DNA of 64,000 bases, from assembly GCA_009797885.1 (NCBI GenBank), contig WNKP01000006.1:186001-250000 (forward strand), given 5' to 3'. This document shows, in pieces, positions 36,566 through 44,230 of this stretch. Position numbers and translations under genes: made by a program. Numbering within the stretch: position 1 is the stretch's first letter; each line of letters begins with the position of its first letter. The notes under the pieces were generated by a model. That model ran no database searches and was not told the origin of the DNA. It saw only the letters and a list, made by a program, of their open reading frames with translations. The stretch is from Flavobacteriaceae bacterium GF1 (GTDB taxonomy: Bacteria > Bacteroidota > Bacteroidia > Flavobacteriales > Flavobacteriaceae).

Positions 36566-36842
36566 TTTTAAGGTTCGCTACGATATCAAGAAGCAATGGT
36601 AGGACAAAGTATTTGGTCCCCATAAGACAAATGAATAAATGAGGGATAATGGGAATATTCGGATAAAAGAACCTCAAAAGAAAGCGCATTTTGACCATAT
36701 CTACCGGAATTGCCCAACTACCGTGATGGTGATCGGAAAAGTAATGCCCATAGCCAAAAATCAAGGGGATTGGGTCCCTTCGGGATGATTCTACGAACGA
36801 GTTGGGCATTTTTAAAGTAGCTTTACGTAAAAAAGCATACCC

Positions 36843-37694
36843 ATGTTATTGTTGCCCACCGAGTTACTTCAAACCGAAGATTCGCACAGGACCATAGGCC
36901 TGGATGGATGTACCATAGTGGAAAGCTGTTTTTACGAAGAACGATTGGCGGATACCGCCTTTCTCTCAGAACATGAACTCATTTATCTACGGTCCGGAAA
37001 AATTATCATACGGGCATCGGGCCAGGAAGTGGAACTGACCAAAGGGGAATCCGTACTTATCAAAAAGGGGCAACTGTTCGAATTCACCAAATTGGGAGCG
37101 GCAGATATTGGTTATTACGAGAGTTTGCTCTTCTTTATCAAACCAAAATTCATGAAAGAGTTTATCCAATGGTATGATTTTCAGGATTCGCCGGAAATTT
37201 CGTATGACCAACCCATGCTTAAACTGGGGAAGTCCGCTATTATGGATGGATTTATGCTTTCCCTACTTCCGTATTTTGATGAAACTGATGCTGCGGCCGA
37301 AGCGGTTTTGAAATTGAAAACCTTTGAACTTTTAGTGCACCTTACCAAAAAGAACAACAAGGCATTTAGCTTCCTTTCCCAGTTTCGGGAGCATAGGAAA
37401 ATGGATTTGGTGAAGACCATGGATGCCTTCTATTTAAAAAACCTTTCCCTAGCGGAATATGCCCGTCTGTCCGGCAGAAGTTTGGCCGCCTTTAAACGCG
37501 ATTTTAAGACCATTTTCAATGAACCCCCCGGTAAATGGTTAAAACGGCGAAGGTTGGAGTATGCCAACCGACTCCTTCGAAAGACCAATAAAAGGCCATC
37601 AATGGTATACCTGGAGGCCGGCTTTGAGGATTACGGGCATTTTTCACGTTCGTACAAGGCCCATTTTGGGATAAATCCCTCTCAGACAACTTGA
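36843..37694 (+). CDS. AraC-family transcriptional regulator
   Basis: This 283-residue protein has a cupin-like N-terminal half (about 25-110; LIYLRSGKIIIRASGQEVEL) and a C-terminal AraC double HTH (about 185-283; LSLAEYARLSGRSLAAFKRD, then YLEAGFEDYGHFSRSYKAHF and GINPSQ). It is followed by an aldo/keto reductase gene in the same direction, whose promoter carries an 11-bp perfect inverted repeat; it could be the regulator of that gene, although the dyad is not a typical AraC site. Effector unknown. Confidence 0.9.
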   Translation: MLLLPTELLQTEDSHRTIGLDGCTIVESCFYEERLADTAFLSEHELIYLRSGKIIIRASGQEVELTKGESVLIKKGQLFEFTKLGAADIGYYESLLFFIKPKFMKEFIQWYDFQDSPEISYDQPMLKLGKSAIMDGFMLSLLPYFDETDAAAEAVLKLKTFELLVHLTKKNNKAFSFLSQFREHRKMDLVKTMDAFYLKNLSLAEYARLSGRSLAAFKRDFKTIFNEPPGKWLKRRRLEYANRLLRKTNKRPSMVYLEAGFEDYGHFSRSYKAHFGINPSQTT

Positions 37695-37740
37695 GCTTTT
37701 CAGACATGTAGTTTGAACTTCTGGAACAGCCGCTGCATAT

Positions 37741-37779
37741 ATCGCCCTATTACTTTTGAAGTGTTTAAAATAGGGCGAT
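37741..37779 (+). promoter_or_regulatory. 11-bp perfect inverted repeat around the -7 box and start of the aldo/keto reductase
   Basis: ATCGCCCTATT (37741-37751) and AATAGGGCGAT (37769-37779) are perfect complements, separated by 17 bp. The spacer contains a consensus -7 box, TACTTTTG (37751-37758), and the right arm covers the ATG at 37778. A repressor bound here would block both promoter and start. Confidence 0.65.
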
Positions 37780-38806
37780 GAAATACAATAATCTTGGTAA
37801 TACGGGACTTTTGGTCTCGGAGTTGTGCCTTGGGGCAATGACCTTTGGTGGCCGCGGCATGTGGAAAGCCATTGGGGAACAATCTTTGGGGGAAGCCCAA
37901 AGGTTAATGGAAACGGCCGTGGATCGGGGAATCAATTTTTTTGATAATGCCAATGCCTACAGTGAAGGTCTGGCGGAAGAGATCATGGGGAAGATTCTAA
38001 CAGGACTACCACAATCCAATGAACTGGTCATTGCCACTAAATTACGTATTCGAACGGGCGAAGGACCAAATCAGGTAGGATTAAGCCGGCATCATATTCA
38101 TCAGGAGGTGGAGAACAGTCTCAGGAGGCTACAACGGGACCGTATTGATGTACTGTACGTCCATGGGGTGGATCCCATTACGCCTTTGGAGGAAACCATG
38201 CGCGGGCTTGAAGATGTGGTGCGGAGCGGTAAAGTGCGTTATCTGGGCATATGCAATCATCCGGCATGGATGGTGGCCAAGGCCAACGGTATTGCGTGGA
38301 ACAAGGGTTGGACCTCCTTTTCCGCATTGCAATATTACTATAGTCTGGCCGGAAGGGATATTGAGCATACCATTTTGCCGTATGCCAAATCGGAAGGCCT
38401 CTCCGTACTGCCCTGGAGTCCGCTGGCAGGAGGGTTCTTAAGTGGGAAGTACCACCGCGGGAAGGAAAAAACCGGGAATGGCCGTCGGGATGAATTTGAC
38501 TTTCCTCCCGTGGATAGGGAGCAGGTCTATGGAATCATAGATGAACTTCGTGCCATTGCCGCCACCAAAAATGTTTCCGTACCACAGATTGCATTGCGGT
38601 GGCTATTGGAACAGGAAGCGGTTGATAGTGTCATTATTGGCGCCAAGAACGAGAATCAACTCTTGGACAATATGGGCACTACCGAAATCACCTTGAGCCC
38701 GGAAGAAGTACAACGATTAAATGAGGTTAGCGCCATTACGCTTCCCTATCCCAATTGGATGGTGGACTTTCAGCAAGGGGATCGATTCCCTGCCAGTGCG
38801 GGCTAA
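37778..38806 (+). CDS. Aldo/keto reductase
   Basis: This 342-residue protein is of the AKR7/YajO-like type and reduces aldehydes or ketones with NADPH. Seen are GNTGLLVSELCLGAMTFGG, the catalytic Asp and Tyr in NFFDNANAYSEG, Lys in VIATKLRI, and His in YVHGVDPI, plus the cofactor loop VIIGAKNENQLLDN near the C-terminus. Substrate unknown. It begins inside a strong dyad, 83 bp after an AraC gene, and may be co-transcribed with the following secreted propeller protein (32 bp gap). Confidence 0.9.
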   Translation: MKYNNLGNTGLLVSELCLGAMTFGGRGMWKAIGEQSLGEAQRLMETAVDRGINFFDNANAYSEGLAEEIMGKILTGLPQSNELVIATKLRIRTGEGPNQVGLSRHHIHQEVENSLRRLQRDRIDVLYVHGVDPITPLEETMRGLEDVVRSGKVRYLGICNHPAWMVAKANGIAWNKGWTSFSALQYYYSLAGRDIEHTILPYAKSEGLSVLPWSPLAGGFLSGKYHRGKEKTGNGRRDEFDFPPVDREQVYGIIDELRAIAATKNVSVPQIALRWLLEQEAVDSVIIGAKNENQLLDNMGTTEITLSPEEVQRLNEVSAITLPYPNWMVDFQQGDRFPASAG

Positions 38807-38838
38807 CAATATTGCTATTCTTAAATTAAAATTCAATC

Positions 38839-40101
38839 ATGAAAAAAATTGCTTTGGCTTTTACGGCCGTACTATGGATAAATGCGGTAGTTGCACAGAA
38901 ATTGCCGTTTGATTTTACCGCTAAAAAGCTGCTGGTGCTTTCAGATGCGGATATGGTTTCCTCGGCCTATATTGATGGCCATCTTAAGACCGAAAGTGGA
39001 GTAGCGGACGCACTCACCGTAATTAATTGGGGGGATTCGGTTGCCAAGATTGAAGATCAGCGGCTTCATATTCCCAATTCAGTGACCAATTGGGTGGACG
39101 GAATGGATATTGCACTGGACAAAAAAGTGGCGTTTGTTATCGATACCAAAAAATCACTTCCCAGGAGCATTCAAAATGTTGAAAACGTATTTACCGACCT
39201 TCCCGATGGATCGGCGGTTTACGCCGTTGCCATTTCAGATACGGAAGCGCCCAAATTGCTGGACAGCATCAAAGTTCCCGGGAATCCCCTGGCAATTTCC
39301 GTAAATCCGAAAACAGGGAACCTTCTGGTCATTTGTAGGGAAAAAGGCAAGGAAATCAATTTGATCGATTGGCAGGGGGATAGCTTTGGAGCAATACATA
39401 CCCAATCCCTGGAGGTGGGGGAGAATGCCGCCACACACGGAAGCTGGCATCCAGATGGGAAACACTTTGCGGTAACCCTGGAACCCGCATCTGAAATTCA
39501 GTTTTATTCCCTGGGGAAGAACAACCAAATAGCCAATATGGGACAAGCGGTAAAAGCAGGAACCTTTGCCGGCGCGGGGAAATTCTCAAAAAATGGCGCT
39601 TACTATCTCGTTCCCGATTTAAAGTGGGACCAGGGCTATAACGTTAAGGGCAATCTCCTTTCCATTGCTTTCTCGGAACAAGGAAATCATAAGGTGAAAG
39701 CTACAGTCGAGGTGGGTGTAAGCCCAGAAGGTTTTGCGATAAGTCCTGACGGAAAATTGATTGCGGTCTCTAATATGGGGACCAATTTTATGCCCATGGA
39801 TTTTGCCTTATTTGGGCAAAAAGCCTCCATAAGCTTACTGGCTTTTGATGAAAACGAAGGTCGTTTTACCCCATTGGATGAGCAGGCGTGGGCAGGAATC
39901 CTACCGGAAGGCATAGCATTTGATGCCGATGGGGACATGTTGGTGCTCACTAGCTTTGATCGTTTGGATCTATCCCATAGGTCTGGTTACCTGTCCTTTT
40001 GGAAGGTAGTGGAAAACAATGGTAAAACGGTTTTGGAACCTACGGGATTTGAATATGGCCTTACCAGGGGTAGCCATTATGTAAAACTTATCGGAAACTG
40101 A
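38839..40101 (+). CDS. Secreted beta-propeller (YncE/lactonase-like) protein
   Basis: This 420-residue protein has a signal peptide (about 1-19, ending VVAQ) and repeated propeller blades of the YVTN/lactonase kind (NPLAISVNPKTGNLLVICRE, ATHGSWHPDGKHFAVTLEPA, GVSPEGFAISPDGKLIAVSN, EGIAFDADGDMLVLTSFDRL). These proteins bind or hydrolyse unknown ligands in the periplasm. Its position between an aldo/keto reductase and an esterase suggests a small oxidation/ester-processing set, but no pathway can be named. Confidence 0.8.
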   Translation: MKKIALAFTAVLWINAVVAQKLPFDFTAKKLLVLSDADMVSSAYIDGHLKTESGVADALTVINWGDSVAKIEDQRLHIPNSVTNWVDGMDIALDKKVAFVIDTKKSLPRSIQNVENVFTDLPDGSAVYAVAISDTEAPKLLDSIKVPGNPLAISVNPKTGNLLVICREKGKEINLIDWQGDSFGAIHTQSLEVGENAATHGSWHPDGKHFAVTLEPASEIQFYSLGKNNQIANMGQAVKAGTFAGAGKFSKNGAYYLVPDLKWDQGYNVKGNLLSIAFSEQGNHKVKATVEVGVSPEGFAISPDGKLIAVSNMGTNFMPMDFALFGQKASISLLAFDENEGRFTPLDEQAWAGILPEGIAFDADGDMLVLTSFDRLDLSHRSGYLSFWKVVENNGKTVLEPTGFEYGLTRGSHYVKLIGN

Positions 40102-40228
40102 CCTCCATTTTTATTTGGTAATGATGCCATGACGATTTTTCCCGGTCCATGTAACCATTTGTAAAAGTTGTTGTCTATAGGACAAATACTTCCTTTTGGT
40201 GCAAACACATTTTAATTCCGGAAAAATC

Positions 40229-41941
40229 ATGAAATGTATTCAAGGCCTTATTGGTTGCGTGATGTATGGCTGTTCTTTTCTTTCCTTGGCGCAAGGTGGC
40301 GATGTGCTACTTGCCGGAAAGGACAACACCAATACCGTATCGCAGTTGCAATTGAAAGCGGATAACATACAACTAAGGGATGATGGTAGCTTTGAACACG
40401 GATTTCTTTTGGATACCCCTTCTTTTGTGAACCTCGAAATGGGGAATCAGGATGTTGAACTGTTTTTATGCCCGGGGGACAGCTTGTTCGTATCCATTGA
40501 TGCTACGGGTTTACAATTTAGTGGGAAGGGAGCGGAAATCAATACGTTTTTGGTGGACCATAGGAAACGGGCACAGGACAATTCGGAATTTCTTGATGAA
40601 CAAAATGAAAAGGTATTTACCAGAACGCCACAGGCCTTTACGGCCATCATTGATTCCCTGGAGCATTTGGAAACGAAATTGTTTGACGCATTTGTAAAAG
40701 ATGGGTCTCTGGTAAGCATACATTTTAAAGAACGGATATACACGGATATCACTTTTAGAAACCGAAGGTATCGGTTACTCTACCCACAGAACTATCATCG
40801 CCATCATGAATACCGTGAGGTCGCTCCGGTGGCATCAACCTATCTTGAAGAGGTGATGCAGGGGAGTTTTGATGATTCCGCCATGATCAAGTCGTCCCAC
40901 TATTTACGATGTGTAAATTTCTATCTTGATTTGTTGGCCACTGGGCCGTACAAAATGAAACATCCATATCATGCCCCGGTAAAACGAATGGATGCCCGAT
41001 ACAATGCCATTATCGATTTAGGTGCTCAAGAAGCCATTCAGGACGCGCTCATCAAAGCCCACTTTGACCAGCATATCTGGACCTATCGCGTGGAGGCTTT
41101 GGCGAAAAGCTATGATCGTGCCAAGTTGGACGTAAAGGACCCGTCCATTCGCAATGAGATCAAAAACCTAATGGATGTGGGCCATAACAGACGAAACGAT
41201 GCCGATACCGTGCTATTGTACAAAACCACTTCGGAAGCGAAACTCTATGCCCATGTTTTCCTGCCAAAGGATAAGAGTAGCCTGAAGCCGGCACATTTGT
41301 TTTTTCATGGGGGAGGATGGGCCATGGGGATGCCGGAGTGGTCCTATGGCGCTTGTAAGGAAGCTGCGGTAGAAGGCAGGGTCGGCATTACTTTCGACTA
41401 TCGGCTAAGGAATGTGCACGGGGCTACCATTAAAGACGCTGTTGGCGATGCTTTGGCGGCAGTGGCCTGGGTGCGGGAAAATGCACCGCAGTTGGGGATT
41501 GATATCCGTAAAATCCTTGTAGAAGGTTTTTCTGCCGGGGGACATTTGGCCTTGGCCACTGCCATGGTGGACCAAAAGGAATTTGGTATTCCCGAAAAAT
41601 ACAGCGCACGACCGGATGCCCTTATTCTGGGCTCCACGCCATATGATGTGACCCATAGGGACGTTTATGATGTTCCGTATGATGCCAAGGAAATTTCCCC
41701 CTTGTTCCTGGTGCAAGAAGGCCTACCGCCGATATTGGCTTTTCATGGTGAGGACGATACCATGGTAAAGTTTTCTGAATTTGAAGCCTTTTGGAACAAA
41801 ATGGAAGGGACTTCGAACACGTTTCACTATCGGTCGTTTCCCAACGCCGGGCATTTTTTTAATGGGGGCGCAGCAGGGGATAGGGCGTTGCGGCAAAGGA
41901 TGCAAGATACCTTTTTGATCAAAAATGGGTTTTTGGACTAG
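40229..41941 (+). CDS. Secreted esterase/alpha-beta hydrolase with N-terminal extension
   Basis: From ATG 40229 the protein has 570 residues with a signal peptide (about 1-23, ending SLAQG); a TTG-based start upstream is not needed. Residues about 25-310 form an unrecognised region with a DUF4369-like beta start (SFVNLEMGNQDVELFLCPGD). The C-terminal ~260 residues are an HSL/BD-FAE-type hydrolase: oxyanion HGGGWAMG, nucleophile elbow GFSAGG, Asp in FHGEDDTMVKF, and His in NAGHFFNGG. Likely substrates are acetylated or short-chain esters. Gene stands 127 bp after the propeller gene. Confidence 0.85.
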   Translation: MKCIQGLIGCVMYGCSFLSLAQGGDVLLAGKDNTNTVSQLQLKADNIQLRDDGSFEHGFLLDTPSFVNLEMGNQDVELFLCPGDSLFVSIDATGLQFSGKGAEINTFLVDHRKRAQDNSEFLDEQNEKVFTRTPQAFTAIIDSLEHLETKLFDAFVKDGSLVSIHFKERIYTDITFRNRRYRLLYPQNYHRHHEYREVAPVASTYLEEVMQGSFDDSAMIKSSHYLRCVNFYLDLLATGPYKMKHPYHAPVKRMDARYNAIIDLGAQEAIQDALIKAHFDQHIWTYRVEALAKSYDRAKLDVKDPSIRNEIKNLMDVGHNRRNDADTVLLYKTTSEAKLYAHVFLPKDKSSLKPAHLFFHGGGWAMGMPEWSYGACKEAAVEGRVGITFDYRLRNVHGATIKDAVGDALAAVAWVRENAPQLGIDIRKILVEGFSAGGHLALATAMVDQKEFGIPEKYSARPDALILGSTPYDVTHRDVYDVPYDAKEISPLFLVQEGLPPILAFHGEDDTMVKFSEFEAFWNKMEGTSNTFHYRSFPNAGHFFNGGAAGDRALRQRMQDTFLIKNGFLD

Positions 41942-41980
41942 TAAAGGGGCAACTATATACCATATGGGACAAAGGCATAG

Positions 41981-42181
41981 TTAAAACATGCTGATTAAGT
42001 CGTTTAGCAGATATAAGAGAGCAACTAAAACTATCATACCGCCTGTAAACATCAATATCCAATACTTTGCAGTGGATGTTTTCCTTTCTTGCTCATCTTC
42101 TTTTTTGATGTTCCAATCGGCAAGCCAGAATAAAACTGCGCCCGCTGCCAATAACAAGATATGTTGAACAACTTCCCTCAT
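41981..42181 (-). CDS. Small two-helix membrane protein
   Basis: This 66-residue protein has a hydrophobic segment at about 5-20 (VQHILLLAAGAVLFWLADW), a charged cytoplasmic loop (NIKKEDEQERKTSTAKYW) and a second helix at about 45-64 (ILMFTGGMIVLVALLYLLND). It is not recognised. Three phased ACAAACG heptamers lie about 71-97 bp upstream, in the spacer shared with ssb. Confidence 0.55.
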   Translation of the reverse strand: MREVVQHILLLAAGAVLFWLADWNIKKEDEQERKTSTAKYWILMFTGGMIVLVALLYLLNDLISMF

Positions 42182-42251
42182 GTTATAAAACTAATTAAAA
42201 ACCCTCCTGAACCTGAAAAGAAATCTCACAATTGGAATGCGAAATTCATTT

Positions 42252-42288
42252 ACAAACGACAACAAACGTTTACAAACGAAAATAAATG
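42252..42288. promoter_or_regulatory. Helically phased heptamer array (ACAAACG, 10-bp period)
   Basis: ACAAACG occurs at 42252, 42262 and 42272, exactly 10 bp apart, and a degenerate ATAAATG follows in the same phase at 42282. The copies face one side of the helix, as in multimeric binding sites. They lie in the divergent spacer between the small membrane-protein gene and ssb. Confidence 0.5.
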
Positions 42289-42388
42289 GTTCCCAACCGA
42301 TTCACGTTTTAAGGGCACCCTATGTTTGCCCTGTCGAGTGAGGGACATTCGATAGTATTAACTGTTTACAGAATAAAAAATTAAAAAA

Positions 42389-42721
42389 ATGAACGCACTT
42401 AAAAACAAAGTACAGTTGATTGGGAATCTGGGCCAGGACCCAGAAGTTGTTACCTTGGAAAATGGGAGCAAACTCGCCAAATTTTCCATCGCCACCAGCG
42501 ATAGTTATAAAAATGCCCAAGGGGAAAAAGTAGAGGATACCCAGTGGCACAATATTGTGGCCTGGGGAAAAATTGCCGAAATAGTGGAGAATTATTTGAA
42601 CAAAGGGAAACAAGTGGCTATTGAGGGCAAGCTTACCCACCGTTCCTATGAGACCAAAGAAGGTGAAAAGCGCTATATTACCGAAGTTCGCTGCAATGAA
42701 CTTCTGATGTTGGGGAAATAG
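42389..42721 (+). CDS. ssb: Short single-stranded DNA-binding protein
   Basis: This 110-residue protein is almost a single OB-fold: NKVQLIGNLGQDPEVVTLEN, GSKLAKFSIATSDSYKNAQG, TQWHNIVAWGKIAEIVENYL, GKQVAIEGKLTHRSYETKEG, and KRYITEVRCNELLML. It binds ssDNA in replication or repair. It ends at MLGK and lacks the Gly/Pro linker and acidic DDDIPF-like tail by which SSB recruits partners, so it is probably a paralogue to the main SSB. A strong terminator follows. Confidence 0.9.
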   Translation: MNALKNKVQLIGNLGQDPEVVTLENGSKLAKFSIATSDSYKNAQGEKVEDTQWHNIVAWGKIAEIVENYLNKGKQVAIEGKLTHRSYETKEGEKRYITEVRCNELLMLGK

Positions 42722-42743
42722 GGTTTTCCCGCAGACTAACGAT

Positions 42744-42772
42744 AAAAGGGGCATTTTGCCCCTTTTCTTTTT
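42744..42772 (+). terminator. Rho-independent terminator after ssb
   Basis: A 10-bp stem (AAAAGGGGCA / TGCCCCTTTT) with a TTT loop is followed by CTTTTT, 23 bp after the ssb stop. Confidence 0.88.
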
Positions 42773-42855
42773 ACAAATGCGATTTTAACAATAACTTAAA
42801 GTAAATCGTGCAACCTTTAACAACATTATCCGTCTATTAATACGTAGTTATTACG

Positions 42856-43245
42856 ATGAAGGCAAATTTGTTACATATCTTTTTGTTGCTGCTTTGCATA
42901 CCGCTTTCCGGGTTTTCCCAGATTGGGGGTCAGGAACCTGAATTTTACCAAAAATTGGGGATTCAGGATGCAACGCACGAACTTGCCTTGACCAACTTAA
43001 ATGAAGAGGATGAAAAGGACTTTTGGTCGGACCAAAAAGCATTCGAAAAACTGTTGGAGGAAAAAGACCCCATCGGACACCAATCCTACCTTAATGGAAA
43101 ATATGTGGTATACAGGGAGCACCAAATCCTCTGTGGCAATCGTTGCGAACACAGCTACGAATTTTTAAAGCAAATGGCCTACTATCTTATCAATGGCAAT
43201 GCGAGCAGTGGGGGTACAGAGGTCGTCCTTGCTCCAAAGCAATAG
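42856..43245 (+). CDS. Secreted hypothetical protein with two-Cys motif
   Basis: This 129-residue protein has a signal peptide (MKANLLHIFLLLLCIPLSGF) and an acidic middle (LTNLNEEDEKDFWSDQKAFE). One CGNRC motif lies near residue 97 (ILCGNRCEHSYEFLKQ) and may be redox-active or metal-binding. I do not recognise the family. It is convergent with the small Cys-rich gene and lies downstream of the ssb terminator, so it probably has its own promoter. Confidence 0.6.
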   Translation: MKANLLHIFLLLLCIPLSGFSQIGGQEPEFYQKLGIQDATHELALTNLNEEDEKDFWSDQKAFEKLLEEKDPIGHQSYLNGKYVVYREHQILCGNRCEHSYEFLKQMAYYLINGNASSGGTEVVLAPKQ

Positions 43246-43263
43246 AGCCTTCCTGTAACAGTG

Positions 43264-43425
43264 CTACGCTACTTTCTTGAGCAAATCATAACAAGGGCAT
43301 TTTTTGCAGCGCTTGCTTTCCGACTTTTTATACTTTTTACAGCATTTGGTCTTGCACTTACCGGGATTTAAATCCCGTAACCTGGTCAGATCCGTTGTTT
43401 TAAGGGTTTGCTTCTTTTTGCCCAT
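43264..43425 (-). CDS. Small Cys-rich protein, predicted iron-regulated
   Basis: This 53-residue frame starts at ATG 43425 (MGKKKQTLKTTDLTRLRDLN) and ends at TAG 43264. It is very basic and has six Cys: KCKTKCCKKYKKSESKRCKK then CPCYD, a spacing suited to a metal or Fe-S site. A -7 box (TATATTTG, minus strand, 43434-43441) would give a near-leaderless mRNA, and iron-operator candidate site C lies 29 bp upstream of the ATG. It is next to ferritin, on the same strand. A role in iron homeostasis is inferred; no homologue of known function is recalled. Confidence 0.7.
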   Translation of the reverse strand: MGKKKQTLKTTDLTRLRDLNPGKCKTKCCKKYKKSESKRCKKCPCYDLLKKVA

Positions 43426-43454
43426 ACTGGGGGCAAATATAAGGCGAAACCCTT

Positions 43455-43484
43455 TTATTTTAAATAAATCTAAATAAAAATTCT
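43455..43484 (-). promoter_or_regulatory. Candidate Fur-type iron operator, site C
   Basis: This 30-bp AT-rich motif shares the core TCTAAATAAAAATT with sites A and B (25 and 26 of 30 matches). It overlaps the expected -33 region of the small Cys-rich gene, whose -7 box is at 43434-43441, so a bound repressor would block that promoter. Confidence 0.6.
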
Positions 43485-43486
43485 AA

Positions 43487-43648
43487 GATCCTGTTTGAGA
43501 ATTTGTGATTGGAATTGTTATAGGCCATTTTTAGTGCGGAACGAGGCAAAATTTTTGTGCATAGCCATAGTTACGGACTAAAATTTTAACAACGTGCCGT
43601 GCAAAAAGGGACCTAAGAAAACAATTGACAAATTCCCAAACAGAATCT
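43487..43648. repeat. 162-bp long imperfect hairpin, MITE-like
   Basis: The ends are inverted repeats: AGATCCTGTTTGAGAATTTGT (43487-43507; 21 positions) pairs with its counterpart at 43628-43648 at 19 of 21 positions. The inner arms continue to pair with small bulges (AATTGTT, then the AAAATTTT region) around a ~25-nt loop near GCATAGCCATAG. It starts 4 bp before the ferritin stop-codon bases and ends next to iron-operator site C. It has no ORF. A miniature repeat or an RNA processing structure are both possible. Confidence 0.7.
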
Positions 43649-43652
43649 AAAA

Positions 43653-44174
43653 CTATTCTTCCATAGTATCCGAAGCGGCGCTCTCCACGGTCAATTGCTG
43701 GATATCCCTGTCAAATAAATACAGTCCGCCTTTATCGTCGCCGATAAGGTTGATCTTATCCAAAACCGTTCTGGCCAATGCTTCTTCCTCCAATTGTTCG
43801 GCTACGTACCACTGTAGGAAGTTGTGGGTGGCATAGTCCTTTTCCTCAAGGGTGATATGAACCAATTCGTTGATGCTCTGGGATACAAATACTTCGTGGT
43901 CATACAATTTCTGAAGCATTTTCTGTAACGATCCAAATTCGGTTTCAGGTTCTTTAAGATCCGAGATTTGCGCATGGCCACCGCGTTCATTGACGTACTT
44001 GACCAATTTTAGCATATGCATGCGCTCCTCATCCGAATGGCCATACATAAAACCTGCCACGCCCTCAAGTCCGTTCACTTCGGCCCATGAGGCCATGGAA
44101 AGATAAACCTGAGAGGATTCCGCTTCTATTCGAATTTGATGATTTAGTGCTTTTTCGAGCTTTTGGGATAACAT
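43653..44174 (-). CDS. ftnA: Ferritin
   Basis: This 173-residue four-helix ferritin oxidises Fe(II) and stores it as a mineral core in a 24-mer. Ferroxidase ligands are seen in RIEAESSQVYLSMASWAEVN (Glu, Tyr) and GHSDEERMHMLKLVKYVNER (the ExxH motif), with further acids in LQWYVAEQLEEEALARTVLD. Length is usual for bacterial FtnA; there is no heme-binding Met of the bacterioferritin kind. It is third or fourth in a possible leftward run (HDAC, PAP2, ferritin) but 56 bp after PAP2, and a hairpin element and small iron-regulated gene follow. Confidence 0.95.
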   Translation of the reverse strand: MLSQKLEKALNHQIRIEAESSQVYLSMASWAEVNGLEGVAGFMYGHSDEERMHMLKLVKYVNERGGHAQISDLKEPETEFGSLQKMLQKLYDHEVFVSQSINELVHITLEEKDYATHNFLQWYVAEQLEEEALARTVLDKINLIGDDKGGLYLFDRDIQQLTVESAASDTMEE

Positions 44175-44230
44175 AGGAAATTGTTTTTTGCAAAATTACG
44201 AAATGGAAACAGAGCGTTGCACGTTCCTTT

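Noticed and set aside
36711-36808. 9-bp inverted repeat TGCCCAACT / AGTTGGGCA before the AraC gene
   Set aside because: The arms are 80 bp apart; matches of this length at such distances are expected several times by chance in 64 kb.
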